NCBI GenBank assembly: GCA_037481715.1
Contig: JBBFLD010000002.1
Span: 62,001 to 126,000, forward strand
Reading direction: 5' to 3'
From: Rosettibacter sp037481715
Lineage (GTDB): Bacteria > Bacteroidota > Ignavibacteria > Ignavibacteriales > Melioribacteraceae
Length of the DNA: 64,000 nt
The notes under the pieces are model-generated. The model was not told where the DNA came from. It saw only the letters and a program-made list of their open reading frames with translations, and made no database searches. Position 1 is the first letter of the stretch; every line of letters begins with the position of its first letter. A program made the position numbers and the translations under genes. Shown here piece by piece: positions 45,297 through 54,211 of the stretch.

Positions 45297-46412
45297 ATGG
45301 CACTAAAAACTGAAACAATGATTTTAAATATGGGACCTCAACATCCATCAACTCATGGAGTGTTGAGGCTTGAACTTGAGCTTGAAGGTGAATTAATTAA
45401 AAATGTAAAACCACACATCGGCTATTTACATAGATGTTTTGAAAAGCATGCAGAAGCAATGACTTATCCTCAAGTAATTCCTTATACCGATAGAATGGAT
45501 TATCTTGCATCAATGTATAATAATTTTGGTTATGTTTTAGCTGTAGAAAAATTGCTTGGTATTCAAGTGCCAGAAAGAGTTGAATACATACGTGTGATAA
45601 TGGGTGAACTTCAAAGAATTGCTTCGCATCTTGTTGCAATTGGAACTTATGGATTGGATATCGGTGCTTTCACACCATTTTTGTATTGCTTCAGAGATAG
45701 AGAAAAAATTTTAAGCCTTTTTGAAATGACATGTGGCGCACGCCTTCTTTATAATTACATGTGGGTTGGTGGATTATCTCATGATATTCACCCAGATTTT
45801 GTTCGACTGACAAAAGAATTTATTAAATCTTTCAGACCAACAATTGACGAACTCAATAATCTTTTATCTTACAATAAAATATTTATTGAAAGAACTGCTA
45901 ATATTGGAGTGCTTCCTTTAGAAACAGCAATAAATTATGGCGTAACTGGACCAGTTTTGAGAGGAAGCGGCTTGGCTTTTGATTTAAGAAAAAATGAACC
46001 TTATTCAATTTATGACAGATTTGATTTTGATATCCCTGTTGGAAAAGGATTAATGGGAACAGTTGGTGATTGTTGGGATAGGTATTATGTTCGAGTTCAA
46101 GAAATGGAACAAAGTTTAAGAATTATAGAACAAGCAATTGACCAAATTCCCGATGGTGATGTTCAGGCAGCAATTCCAAAAAGAATTAAACCACCAAAAG
46201 GAACAGTTTACTTTAGAGTTGAAAATCCGAGAGGTGAATTAGGATATTTCATTATTAGTGATGGAAGCCCAAATCCATTTAGAGTAAAAGTTCGAGCTCC
46301 TTCATTTGTAAATCTTGAAGTCTTAGGCGAACTCTGCAAAGGCCATCTTGTTGCAGATGTTATCGCAATCTTAGGAAGTATCGATATAGTATTAGGAGAG
46401 GTAGATAGATAA
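45297..46412 (+). CDS. nuoD: NADH-quinone oxidoreductase subunit D
   Basis: A 371-aa subunit of the 49-kDa family, homologous to the large subunit of NiFe hydrogenase. It starts with LNMGPQHPSTHGVLRLELEL and has HIGYLHRCFEKHAE, TPFLYCFRDREKILSLFEMT and the C-terminal VLGEVDR. It forms the quinone pocket with NuoB. It begins 12 bases after nuoC and overlaps nuoH by one base (TAATG). Confidence 0.98.
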   Translation: MALKTETMILNMGPQHPSTHGVLRLELELEGELIKNVKPHIGYLHRCFEKHAEAMTYPQVIPYTDRMDYLASMYNNFGYVLAVEKLLGIQVPERVEYIRVIMGELQRIASHLVAIGTYGLDIGAFTPFLYCFRDREKILSLFEMTCGARLLYNYMWVGGLSHDIHPDFVRLTKEFIKSFRPTIDELNNLLSYNKIFIERTANIGVLPLETAINYGVTGPVLRGSGLAFDLRKNEPYSIYDRFDFDIPVGKGLMGTVGDCWDRYYVRVQEMEQSLRIIEQAIDQIPDGDVQAAIPKRIKPPKGTVYFRVENPRGELGYFIISDGSPNPFRVKVRAPSFVNLEVLGELCKGHLVADVIAILGSIDIVLGEVDR

Positions 46413-47479
46413 TGTTTCAATTACTATACAACTTCACTGGCGATGCAATTATATCAACAATTGTTGTTGCATTAATTCCATTAACTATTATTTTAATTTA
46501 TGCTCTCTTTGCTATCTGGCTTGAAAGAAAAGTTTCTGCACACATGCAGGATAGATTAGGTCCGATGAGAACTGGATGGCACGGATGGCTTCAAACAATT
46601 GCTGATATGATTAAAATGATTCAGAAAGAAGATACGATTGCAGCAGAAGCAGATAAAAAATTATTTAACATTGCTCCTGTTCTGGTATTCACAGGTTCAT
46701 TTGCCGCTTATGCAGCTATTCCCTTCTCGAGTGCATTAATTGGAAGCGAAATTGAAGTTGGACTTTTCTATATTGTTGCAATTTCATCTTTAGTTGTAGC
46801 TGGAATTTTAATGGCAGGCTGGGCTTCGAACAATAAATATTCATTGCTTGGTGCTATGCGTTCCGCTGCTCAAATTGTAAGCTATGAAATTCCAACTGCA
46901 CTTGTTGTTTTAACAATGGTAATGTATACTGGAACCTTCAGCTTAGCAAAAATTAGTGAAATGCAAACAGCTTATTTCTGGAACTGGAATATTTTTGGCG
47001 GACCTGAATTTGGCATAACAAAATTCTTATTAATTCCATTTATGATTGTTGCTGCATTAATAATGTTCATTAGCACATTAGCTGAAGTCAATAGAACACC
47101 ATTTGATATCCCTGAAGCAGAATCTGAACTTGTTGCAGGATATTTTACTGAATATTCTGGAATGAAGTGGGGTATGTTCATGCTTGCTGAATATGCAAAT
47201 ATGCTTGCTGTTTCAGCTGTAGTATCAATTTTATTCTTCGGCGGCTACCAATCTCCTTTTGGATATCTTGGAAATTTATTTAACATAAAATGGCTTATCC
47301 CATTCGAACAAATTTTTTGGTTTTTATTAAAAGGTTTAATTCTTGTATTTGTTCAAATGTGGCTGAGATGGACATTGCCGCGTTTAAGAGTTGACCAACT
47401 GATGACAGTATGCTGGAAATATTTGATTCCTTATGCAGTTGCTAATTTAATTTTTGTCGGAATAATTTCATTATTATAA
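46412..47479 (+). CDS. nuoH: NADH-quinone oxidoreductase subunit H
   Basis: A 355-aa membrane protein with about eight helices. Characteristic segments are WLERKVSAHMQDRLGPMRTG (start of the quinone cavity), STLAEVNRTPFDIPEAESEL followed by VAGYFTEYSGMKWGMFMLAEYAN, and RWTLPRLRVDQLMTVCWKYL near the C-terminus. It links the quinone site to the proton channels. Confidence 0.98.
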   Translation: MFQLLYNFTGDAIISTIVVALIPLTIILIYALFAIWLERKVSAHMQDRLGPMRTGWHGWLQTIADMIKMIQKEDTIAAEADKKLFNIAPVLVFTGSFAAYAAIPFSSALIGSEIEVGLFYIVAISSLVVAGILMAGWASNNKYSLLGAMRSAAQIVSYEIPTALVVLTMVMYTGTFSLAKISEMQTAYFWNWNIFGGPEFGITKFLLIPFMIVAALIMFISTLAEVNRTPFDIPEAESELVAGYFTEYSGMKWGMFMLAEYANMLAVSAVVSILFFGGYQSPFGYLGNLFNIKWLIPFEQIFWFLLKGLILVFVQMWLRWTLPRLRVDQLMTVCWKYLIPYAVANLIFVGIISLL

Positions 47480-47481
47480 CT

Positions 47482-48015
47482 ATGAAAGAATATTTAAAAA
47501 ATACATGGCAGGCAATTTATACAGTTCTTGTTGGAATGAAAATTACATTCAAACATTTATTTACGCCTGCAGTAACTATTCAATATCCTGATGTTAAAAT
47601 TCCTTTGCCAGAAAGAGTTAGAAATCGATTATATGTAAATATTGATGATTGCATTGGCTGCGACCAGTGTTCTCGTGCATGTCCAGTAAGCTGCATTGAA
47701 ATTGAAACTGTAAAAGCTCTTCCAGGTGAAAACCTTGGAGTTACATCAAATGGTAAGAAAAAAGCTTTATGGGTAACAAAATTTACTATTGATTTTGCAA
47801 AGTGCTGTTACTGCCAGTTGTGTGTATTCCCCTGCCCTACAAATTGTATTTATATGACAAATGTTTATGAATTTTCTGAATACGACAGAAGAGATTTAAT
47901 ATACAATTTTTCTAATCTTACAGAAGAAGAAGCAGCAGAAAAAAAAGCTAATTATGAAAAATTCTTAGCTGAAAAAGAAGCTCAAAAAGCAGCAGCATCT
48001 AAAACACAAGAATAA
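47482..48015 (+). CDS. nuoI: NADH-quinone oxidoreductase subunit I
   Basis: A 177-aa ferredoxin-like subunit with two [4Fe-4S] motifs: C57, C60, C63, C67 in CIGCDQCSRACPVSC, and C108, C111, C114, C118 in CCYCQLCVFPCPTNC. It carries electrons from the input module to NuoB. A charged C-terminal tail of about 40 residues (Glu/Lys/Ala-rich) is longer than usual. Because NuoEFG are not encoded here, this subunit may accept electrons directly from a ferredoxin or another donor; this is an inference. Confidence 0.97.
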   Translation: MKEYLKNTWQAIYTVLVGMKITFKHLFTPAVTIQYPDVKIPLPERVRNRLYVNIDDCIGCDQCSRACPVSCIEIETVKALPGENLGVTSNGKKKALWVTKFTIDFAKCCYCQLCVFPCPTNCIYMTNVYEFSEYDRRDLIYNFSNLTEEEAAEKKANYEKFLAEKEAQKAAASKTQE

Positions 48016-48028
48016 ATTTGAATTTGCT

Positions 48029-48535
48029 ATGACTTATTTTGATGTAATATTTTATTTATTTGCTTTAATAACAATAATATCAGCTGTTATAGTTGTAACA
48101 ACAAAAAATATTGTTTATTCAGCTTATAGCTTATTGCTTACTTTATTTGGAATTTCTGGAATTTATGTTTTATTGGGTGCTGATTTTCTTGCCGTTGTCC
48201 AAATCATGATTTATGTGGGCGGAATTCTTATCCTGCTTTTGTTTGGTGTTATGCTTACAAATAAAATTACAAGTGTCGATATAAGAACTGGAACAGTTCA
48301 TCTATTGCCTGCAGCTATTGGAGTTGGATTATTGCTCGGTGTTTTATGGGCTGTTATGATTTGGACAAACTGGAAAACTCAACCTGGTGAAATTCCAATT
48401 ACAACAATTAAAAATCTTGGCAATCTTTTAATTACTGATTACATTTTAATTTTCGAATTGCTTGCAGTACTTCTGCTTGTTGCTTTAATAGGTGCTGCAT
48501 CAATTGCAAGAAGAGAAGAAGAAAAAATTGATTAA
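48029..48535 (+). CDS. nuoJ: NADH-quinone oxidoreductase subunit J
   Basis: A 168-aa membrane protein with five helices. The stretch NIVYSAYSLLLTLFGISGIY followed by LLGADFLAVVQIMIYVGGILIL is the family signature and includes the pi-bulge region of helix 3. It lies 13 bases after nuoI and 17 before nuoK. Confidence 0.97.
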   Translation: MTYFDVIFYLFALITIISAVIVVTTKNIVYSAYSLLLTLFGISGIYVLLGADFLAVVQIMIYVGGILILLLFGVMLTNKITSVDIRTGTVHLLPAAIGVGLLLGVLWAVMIWTNWKTQPGEIPITTIKNLGNLLITDYILIFELLAVLLLVALIGAASIARREEEKID

Positions 48536-48552
48536 CAATAAATTTCAGAATT

Positions 48553-48867
48553 ATGACAGTTAATGTAGGCTTAACTCATTTTTTAATAATTAGTGCAATT
48601 TTATTCTCATTAGGAATTTACGGAATAATTACCCGCAAAAATGCAGTAATGGTTTTAATGGGAATTGAATTAATTCTCAATTCAGCAAATATCAATTTTG
48701 TTGCTTTTGCAAGATATGGAAATTTTGGTTTCAGCGGACAAATCATAGCATTGTTTGTTATTATTCTTGCAGCTGCCGAGGCAGCTATTGCGCTTGCTAT
48801 TGTTCTGAACATCTATAAAACTTTCTCAAATGTAAATGTTGATGAAATTGACAAACTAAAAGAATAG
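48553..48867 (+). CDS. nuoK: NADH-quinone oxidoreductase subunit K
   Basis: A 104-aa membrane protein with three helices. The conserved glutamate E39 is in MVLMGIELILNSANINFVAF and the second one is in ILAAAEAAIALAIVLNIYKT; both take part in proton transfer. It precedes nuoL by 4 bases. Confidence 0.98.
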   Translation: MTVNVGLTHFLIISAILFSLGIYGIITRKNAVMVLMGIELILNSANINFVAFARYGNFGFSGQIIALFVIILAAAEAAIALAIVLNIYKTFSNVNVDEIDKLKE

Positions 48868-48871
48868 CCTT

Positions 48872-50956
48872 ATGACAGAATATTTACTTGTTACACTTTC
48901 GATCATTACTCTTTTTCTACCTGTTTTTGGTTTTGCAACATTAATTTTCTTCGGAAAAAAATTTCCAAAACTCTATCTTTTTGAAGTTGGTATTCTTTTT
49001 ACAGCTCTTATAATTTCTATTTTAATACTTTTTGCAAAATTAACTTATTTCGATAAAGATATTGTTTCTTCCTTAACATGGTTTATCTTAAGTAATGCCC
49101 CAAACACTGGAACCGTAAACATTGAATTAGGAATTAAGATTGATAACATTACTGCCATAATGCTTTTTGTTGTTAATCTTATCAGTGCTCTCGTTCATCT
49201 TTATTCAATTGAATACATGAGAGGTGATAAGAGATATACACGATATTTTGCATATCTTGGATTATTTACTTTTTCGATGCTCGGAATTGTTCTTACTCAT
49301 AATTTATTGATGATGTATATTTTCTGGGAATTAGTTGGATTATCATCTTATTTATTAATTGGATTCTGGTTCGAAAAAAAATCAGCTGCAGATGCTTCAA
49401 AGAAAGCTTTTATTGTAAACCGCGTTGGCGATGTTGGAATGTTCATTGGAATTCTGATTTTATTTACGAATTATAAAACTTTTACATTCGATACTATATT
49501 TCATCAAATCTCAATTGGAAATCTGCCCTTTGGAAGCGAAGCATGGCTTACTGCTGCTGGTATATTGGTTTTTATGGGTGCAGTTGGTAAATCTGCTCAA
49601 TTTCCATTGCATGTCTGGTTGCCCGATGCCATGGAAGGTCCTACTCCAGTTAGTGCATTGATTCATGCAGCTACAATGGTTGCAGCTGGAGTTTATCTTG
49701 TAACAAGAATTTTTGTAATGTTAACCGCTGATGCTATGCTCGTAATAGCTATTGTAGGGGCACTTACTTCATTCGTTGCAGCTACAATTGCAATTACTCA
49801 AAATGATATTAAAAAAGTACTTGCTTATTCAACTGTTTCTCAGCTTGGATATATGATTATGTCATTAGGTGTTGGTGCTTATGTTTTTGCTTTCTTCCAT
49901 CTTGTTACACATGCATTTTTCAAAGCATGCTTATTTCTTGGCTCGGGTTCAGTAATTCATTCAATGCATCATGAGCAAGATATACGAAACATGGGTGGAT
50001 TAAGAAAGAAAATGCCAATTACTTACATTACATTTTTAATTTCAACTTTAGCAATTTCTGGAATTCCTTTAACATCTGGATTCCTTAGTAAAGATGGAAT
50101 TCTTGCTGGAACACTTGTATTTGGTAAACTTACTGGGCACTGGCTTATTCCAGTATTTGGATTTACTGTAGCCGCTTTAACTGCATTCTACATGTTTAGA
50201 CTTCTTATTCTAACATTTCACGGCGAACCAAGAGACCATCATAAATTTGAACATGCTCACGAATCTCCATTAGTAATGACTGCACCTTTAATTGTGCTTG
50301 CAATACTTTCAATATTCATTTTTTATACACCAAATCCATTCTCCCCTGATGAAGGATGGTTTTTGAAAAATTGGGTTAAGACTCCTCAACAGGTAACCCC
50401 AGTTTCTTCAAGATTTGATTTTATGAAATCAGAATCCAAAAACATTAACATTCACGGAGAAATAATTCATTCAGAATTATATACAGAAACATTACACTGG
50501 GCTCACTACCCTGCTATGATGTTATCAATTACTCTTGCAGGTTTAGGAATTCTTTTTGCATTCATGTTTTATCAATGGAAAAAAGTAAATGTTGATAAGC
50601 TAACAGAAAAGATAAAACCAGTTTATAATTTCTCTCTTAATAAGTGGTATATAGATGAATTATATGATGCAACTGCAGTCGGACAAACTCTAAACTTCAG
50701 CAAAGTTTTAGCATGGTTTGATAACAATATCATCGATGGAATTGTAAATGGTTCTGCATGGATTACAAAATCATTTTCTAATTTAAGCGGTTTATTCGAT
50801 AACTATGTTGTTGATGGTTTGGTAAACTTTACAGCATTCTTTAGCGGATTTGTTGGATTTTCTCTTAAAAAATTACAAACTGGCAAAGTGCAGACTTATA
50901 TTGTATTCGTTGTTTTTTCTGTGATAATTCTTTTATTAATCTTTAAGCCATTTTGA
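48872..50956 (+). CDS. nuoL: NADH-quinone oxidoreductase subunit L
   Basis: A 694-aa antiporter-like subunit with about 15-16 membrane helices. It shows IFWELVGLSSYLLIGFWFEK (with the key Glu of helix 5), KSAQFPLHVWLPDAMEGPTPVSALIHAATMVAAGVYL and DIKKVLAYSTVSQLGYM. The long lateral amphipathic helix and its anchor lie in the last 150 residues. It pumps protons at the far end of the membrane arm. Confidence 0.98.
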   Translation: MTEYLLVTLSIITLFLPVFGFATLIFFGKKFPKLYLFEVGILFTALIISILILFAKLTYFDKDIVSSLTWFILSNAPNTGTVNIELGIKIDNITAIMLFVVNLISALVHLYSIEYMRGDKRYTRYFAYLGLFTFSMLGIVLTHNLLMMYIFWELVGLSSYLLIGFWFEKKSAADASKKAFIVNRVGDVGMFIGILILFTNYKTFTFDTIFHQISIGNLPFGSEAWLTAAGILVFMGAVGKSAQFPLHVWLPDAMEGPTPVSALIHAATMVAAGVYLVTRIFVMLTADAMLVIAIVGALTSFVAATIAITQNDIKKVLAYSTVSQLGYMIMSLGVGAYVFAFFHLVTHAFFKACLFLGSGSVIHSMHHEQDIRNMGGLRKKMPITYITFLISTLAISGIPLTSGFLSKDGILAGTLVFGKLTGHWLIPVFGFTVAALTAFYMFRLLILTFHGEPRDHHKFEHAHESPLVMTAPLIVLAILSIFIFYTPNPFSPDEGWFLKNWVKTPQQVTPVSSRFDFMKSESKNINIHGEIIHSELYTETLHWAHYPAMMLSITLAGLGILFAFMFYQWKKVNVDKLTEKIKPVYNFSLNKWYIDELYDATAVGQTLNFSKVLAWFDNNIIDGIVNGSAWITKSFSNLSGLFDNYVVDGLVNFTAFFSGFVGFSLKKLQTGKVQTYIVFVVFSVIILLLIFKPF

Positions 50957-51010
50957 GAATAACTGTTGATTCATAAATTCTTTGTCAAAAATTAAAAATA
51001 GGTTGAATAT

Positions 51011-52588
51011 ATGAGTGGTTTCCCGATACTTTCATTAATCACATTTCTCCCAATTTTGGGGATGATAATTGTTTTAATACTTCCCAAAGAACAGCAAAAG
51101 CATATTAAATATACGACATTAATCATCACAGCTATTCAGGTTATTCTTGCAATTATTCTTTTAGCAAATTATAACTACTCTGCTGCAGGAGTTTATGAAG
51201 AAAAATCCTTTCAATTCATTGAAAAATTTAGATGGATTGAAATTTCAGAAATATCATGGTTAGGCAAAGTAAAAATTGATTACTTCCTTGGCATTGATGG
51301 AATAAGCATGCCGATGGTTTTATTAACTGCAATAATTTCTTTCATAGCAACAATATCTTCATGGAATATTGAAAAGTCAGTTAAAGGTTATTTCGCATTA
51401 TTTCTTTTACTCGATACAGGTATGATGGGAGTATTTGTTGCTCTGGATTTCTTCCTGTTCTATATTTTCTGGGAATTAATGCTTCTGCCAATGTATTTCT
51501 TGATTGGAATTTGGGGCGGTCCAAGAAAAGAATATGCAGCTATAAAATTCTTTATTTATACTTTGTTTGGCAGTGTTTTCATTCTTCTTGTTATGATTGG
51601 CTTATATTTTAGTGCAACTGAAACTCTTGCTGACGGCACAAAAGTTTTTACATTTAACTTGCTCCAGTTAATGAATCCAAATAATTATCTTCAGGATGGA
51701 ATTCTTTCACCATTGAATCCTCACAATTTAAGATTTATTGCTTACTTGGCATTATTTGTTGGATTCGCAATTAAAATACCAATGTTCCCTTTCCACACAT
51801 GGTTGCCTGATGCACATGTTGAAGCTCCAACTCCAATCTCTGTAATTCTTGCTGGTGTATTGTTAAAAATGGGAACTTATGGAATTCTAAGAATTAGTTA
51901 TCCAATATTCCCTGAAATTACCAGACAATTAATGTGGTGGATTGCATTATTTGGAATGATAAATATAATCTACGGAGCCCTTGTTGCATTGGCTCAAAAA
52001 GATTTCAAAAAATTAATTGCTTACTCTTCTGTTTCTCACATGGGTTATGTTTTGCTTGGTATGGCTTCTTTATCATCAACTGGAATTACAGGTGCAATTT
52101 TTCAGATGTTCAATCACGGAACAATTACTGCAATGCTCTTCTTAATTGTAGGTGTAATATATGACAGAGCACATACAAGAGGATTAAATGATTTTGGAGG
52201 ATTGGCTGCTCAAATGCCAGTTTATACTGGATTTGTTACAGTAGCATTCTTTGCTGCAATTGGATTACCAAGTTTAAGCGGATTTATTTCAGAGGCTCTC
52301 GTTTTTGTAGGTGCATTTGGAGTTACCAATATTAGAATAATTACAATGATTTCTACTCTTGGAATTCTCTTAGGTGCAGGTTATATGCTTTGGACTTTGC
52401 AAAGAATTTTCTTTGGACCATTAAACGAAAAATGGTCTTCGTTAAAAGACCTTGAATTTAGAGAATACGCAATGTTTGCTCCTCTTTCTGCAATTATAAT
52501 TTTCCTTGGAGTTTATCCATCTGCAATGTTGAATATTATGAATACATCTGTCAATACACTTGTAAGTTTTCTTTTTAATGGTCAATAA
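51011..52588 (+). CDS. nuoM: NADH-quinone oxidoreductase subunit M
   Basis: A 525-aa antiporter-like subunit with about 14 helices. The segments FLFYIFWELMLLPMYFLIGI, KIPMFPFHTWLPDAHVEAPTPISVILAGVLLKMGTYG and DFKKLIAYSSVSHMGYVLLG are typical of NuoM. It forms one of the proton channels. It follows nuoL after a 54-base gap, the longest in the operon. Confidence 0.98.
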   Translation: MSGFPILSLITFLPILGMIIVLILPKEQQKHIKYTTLIITAIQVILAIILLANYNYSAAGVYEEKSFQFIEKFRWIEISEISWLGKVKIDYFLGIDGISMPMVLLTAIISFIATISSWNIEKSVKGYFALFLLLDTGMMGVFVALDFFLFYIFWELMLLPMYFLIGIWGGPRKEYAAIKFFIYTLFGSVFILLVMIGLYFSATETLADGTKVFTFNLLQLMNPNNYLQDGILSPLNPHNLRFIAYLALFVGFAIKIPMFPFHTWLPDAHVEAPTPISVILAGVLLKMGTYGILRISYPIFPEITRQLMWWIALFGMINIIYGALVALAQKDFKKLIAYSSVSHMGYVLLGMASLSSTGITGAIFQMFNHGTITAMLFLIVGVIYDRAHTRGLNDFGGLAAQMPVYTGFVTVAFFAAIGLPSLSGFISEALVFVGAFGVTNIRIITMISTLGILLGAGYMLWTLQRIFFGPLNEKWSSLKDLEFREYAMFAPLSAIIIFLGVYPSAMLNIMNTSVNTLVSFLFNGQ

Positions 52589-52619
52589 TCATTAATCAAA
52601 TAATGGATTGTAAGTTTTG

Positions 52620-54134
52620 ATGGAACAGACAAATTTAATTCAGTCACTAAATTTAATTTTACCTGAAATAGTTCTAACTGTTTTTCTTGTTATACTCATA
52701 TTATCAGATTTAATTTTTCACAGAAATAAATCCATCATTCCATACATAGCTGGAGCTGGAATTTTTATAACTGGACTTTTTTTAATCTTCCAGTTTTATG
52801 ATAATGGATTTGCATTCAGTCAATCTGTAAATGCTTTAAGAAATTATGGAATGATAGCTGTTGATTCATTTGGTTCATTTTTTAAAGTTATAGTTGTGAT
52901 ATCATCACTTCTTGTAGTGCTGTTTTCATTCTCTTCGTCAGAAATAAAAAATACACAGGATAGAATTGGTGAATACTATGCATTGATTTATGGAATGATG
53001 ATCGGCATGTTCTTTATGATTTCTGCTGCAGATTTAATTTTAATTTACTTATCAATGGAATTACTTTCTCTTTCTTCTTATGTTCTTGCAGGTTTTATAA
53101 AATTAAGAGACCGCAACAGCGAAGCTGCATTAAAATATTTAATCTATGGTGCAGTCTCTTCTGGATTAATGCTTTTTGGAATTTCTTTAATTTATGGAAT
53201 GACTGGCAGCACAAATCTTTATATAATTAATTCCTTAATTCAGGCACCCAACATAAATTTATTTACACTATCATTTGCAGTAATTTTAATATTTGCAGGA
53301 ATTGGTTATAAAATTTCTTCTGCACCTTTCCATTTTTGGACACCTGATGTTTATGAAGGTGCTCCAATAACAATAACTGCATATCTTTCAATTGCAAGCA
53401 AAGCAGCAGGATTTGCATTATTAATTCGATTTATTAAAACAACCTTTGTAACATTTGTCAACTCGGATGGGTTCTGGAATTTAATTGGTGTATTCGACTG
53501 GAAATCTGTATTAGTTGTAATTTCTATTCTAACAATGACACTTGGAAATTTTTCTGCACTCTGGCAAAACAATTTAAAAAGAATGCTTGCATATTCAAGT
53601 ATTGCTCATGCAGGATATATTTTGCTTGGATTGGTTGTTTTTTCAAATCAAGGATTGATGGCAATTTTAATTTATTTTGTTTTTTATTTAATAATGAATC
53701 TTGGTGCTTTTTATGTAGTAATGTTGATAGCAAACCAAATTGGTTCAGAAGAAATTGATGATTATAATGGACTTGGATACACATCCCCCCTGCTTGCAGT
53801 TTCACTTGCTATTTTTCTTGTATCATTAACAGGAATACCACCTACAGCTGGATTTATTGGAAAGCTATATCTTTTCATTGCTCTTGTTGATGCAAAAATG
53901 ATTGCAGTAGCAGTAATAGCACTTCTTAATACAGTAGTTTCACTTTATTATTATATCCGAGTATTAAAACATATGTATTTAGTAAAAGCTGATGAAAACA
54001 CACCAGTTATAATTCCATCATTAGGAAATAAAGTTTTGGTATCAATATTAGCTCTGGCAGTGTTATTGTTTGGAGTTTACTTTTCGCCAGTTATCAATCT
54101 TGCAAAATCATGTTTGATAATTATCGGTTTATAA
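52620..54134 (+). CDS. nuoN: NADH-quinone oxidoreductase subunit N
   Basis: A 504-aa antiporter-like subunit with about 14 helices: LILIYLSMELLSLSSYVLAGFIKLRDRNSEAALKYLIYGA, SSAPFHFWTPDVYEGAPITITAYLSIASKAAGFA and NLKRMLAYSSIAHAGYILLG. I use the ATG at 52620; an in-frame TTG directly before it is less likely. It closes the operon, and no clear terminator hairpin was found before the convergent symporter gene. Confidence 0.97.
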   Translation: MEQTNLIQSLNLILPEIVLTVFLVILILSDLIFHRNKSIIPYIAGAGIFITGLFLIFQFYDNGFAFSQSVNALRNYGMIAVDSFGSFFKVIVVISSLLVVLFSFSSSEIKNTQDRIGEYYALIYGMMIGMFFMISAADLILIYLSMELLSLSSYVLAGFIKLRDRNSEAALKYLIYGAVSSGLMLFGISLIYGMTGSTNLYIINSLIQAPNINLFTLSFAVILIFAGIGYKISSAPFHFWTPDVYEGAPITITAYLSIASKAAGFALLIRFIKTTFVTFVNSDGFWNLIGVFDWKSVLVVISILTMTLGNFSALWQNNLKRMLAYSSIAHAGYILLGLVVFSNQGLMAILIYFVFYLIMNLGAFYVVMLIANQIGSEEIDDYNGLGYTSPLLAVSLAIFLVSLTGIPPTAGFIGKLYLFIALVDAKMIAVAVIALLNTVVSLYYYIRVLKHMYLVKADENTPVIIPSLGNKVLVSILALAVLLFGVYFSPVINLAKSCLIIIGL

Positions 54135-54211
54135 AATTATCAAAGTATAACTATTGAAATTCTGTTCTGTAAAAACAAACTGACTAACCAGGACTTTTCT
54201 TAATAACAAAA

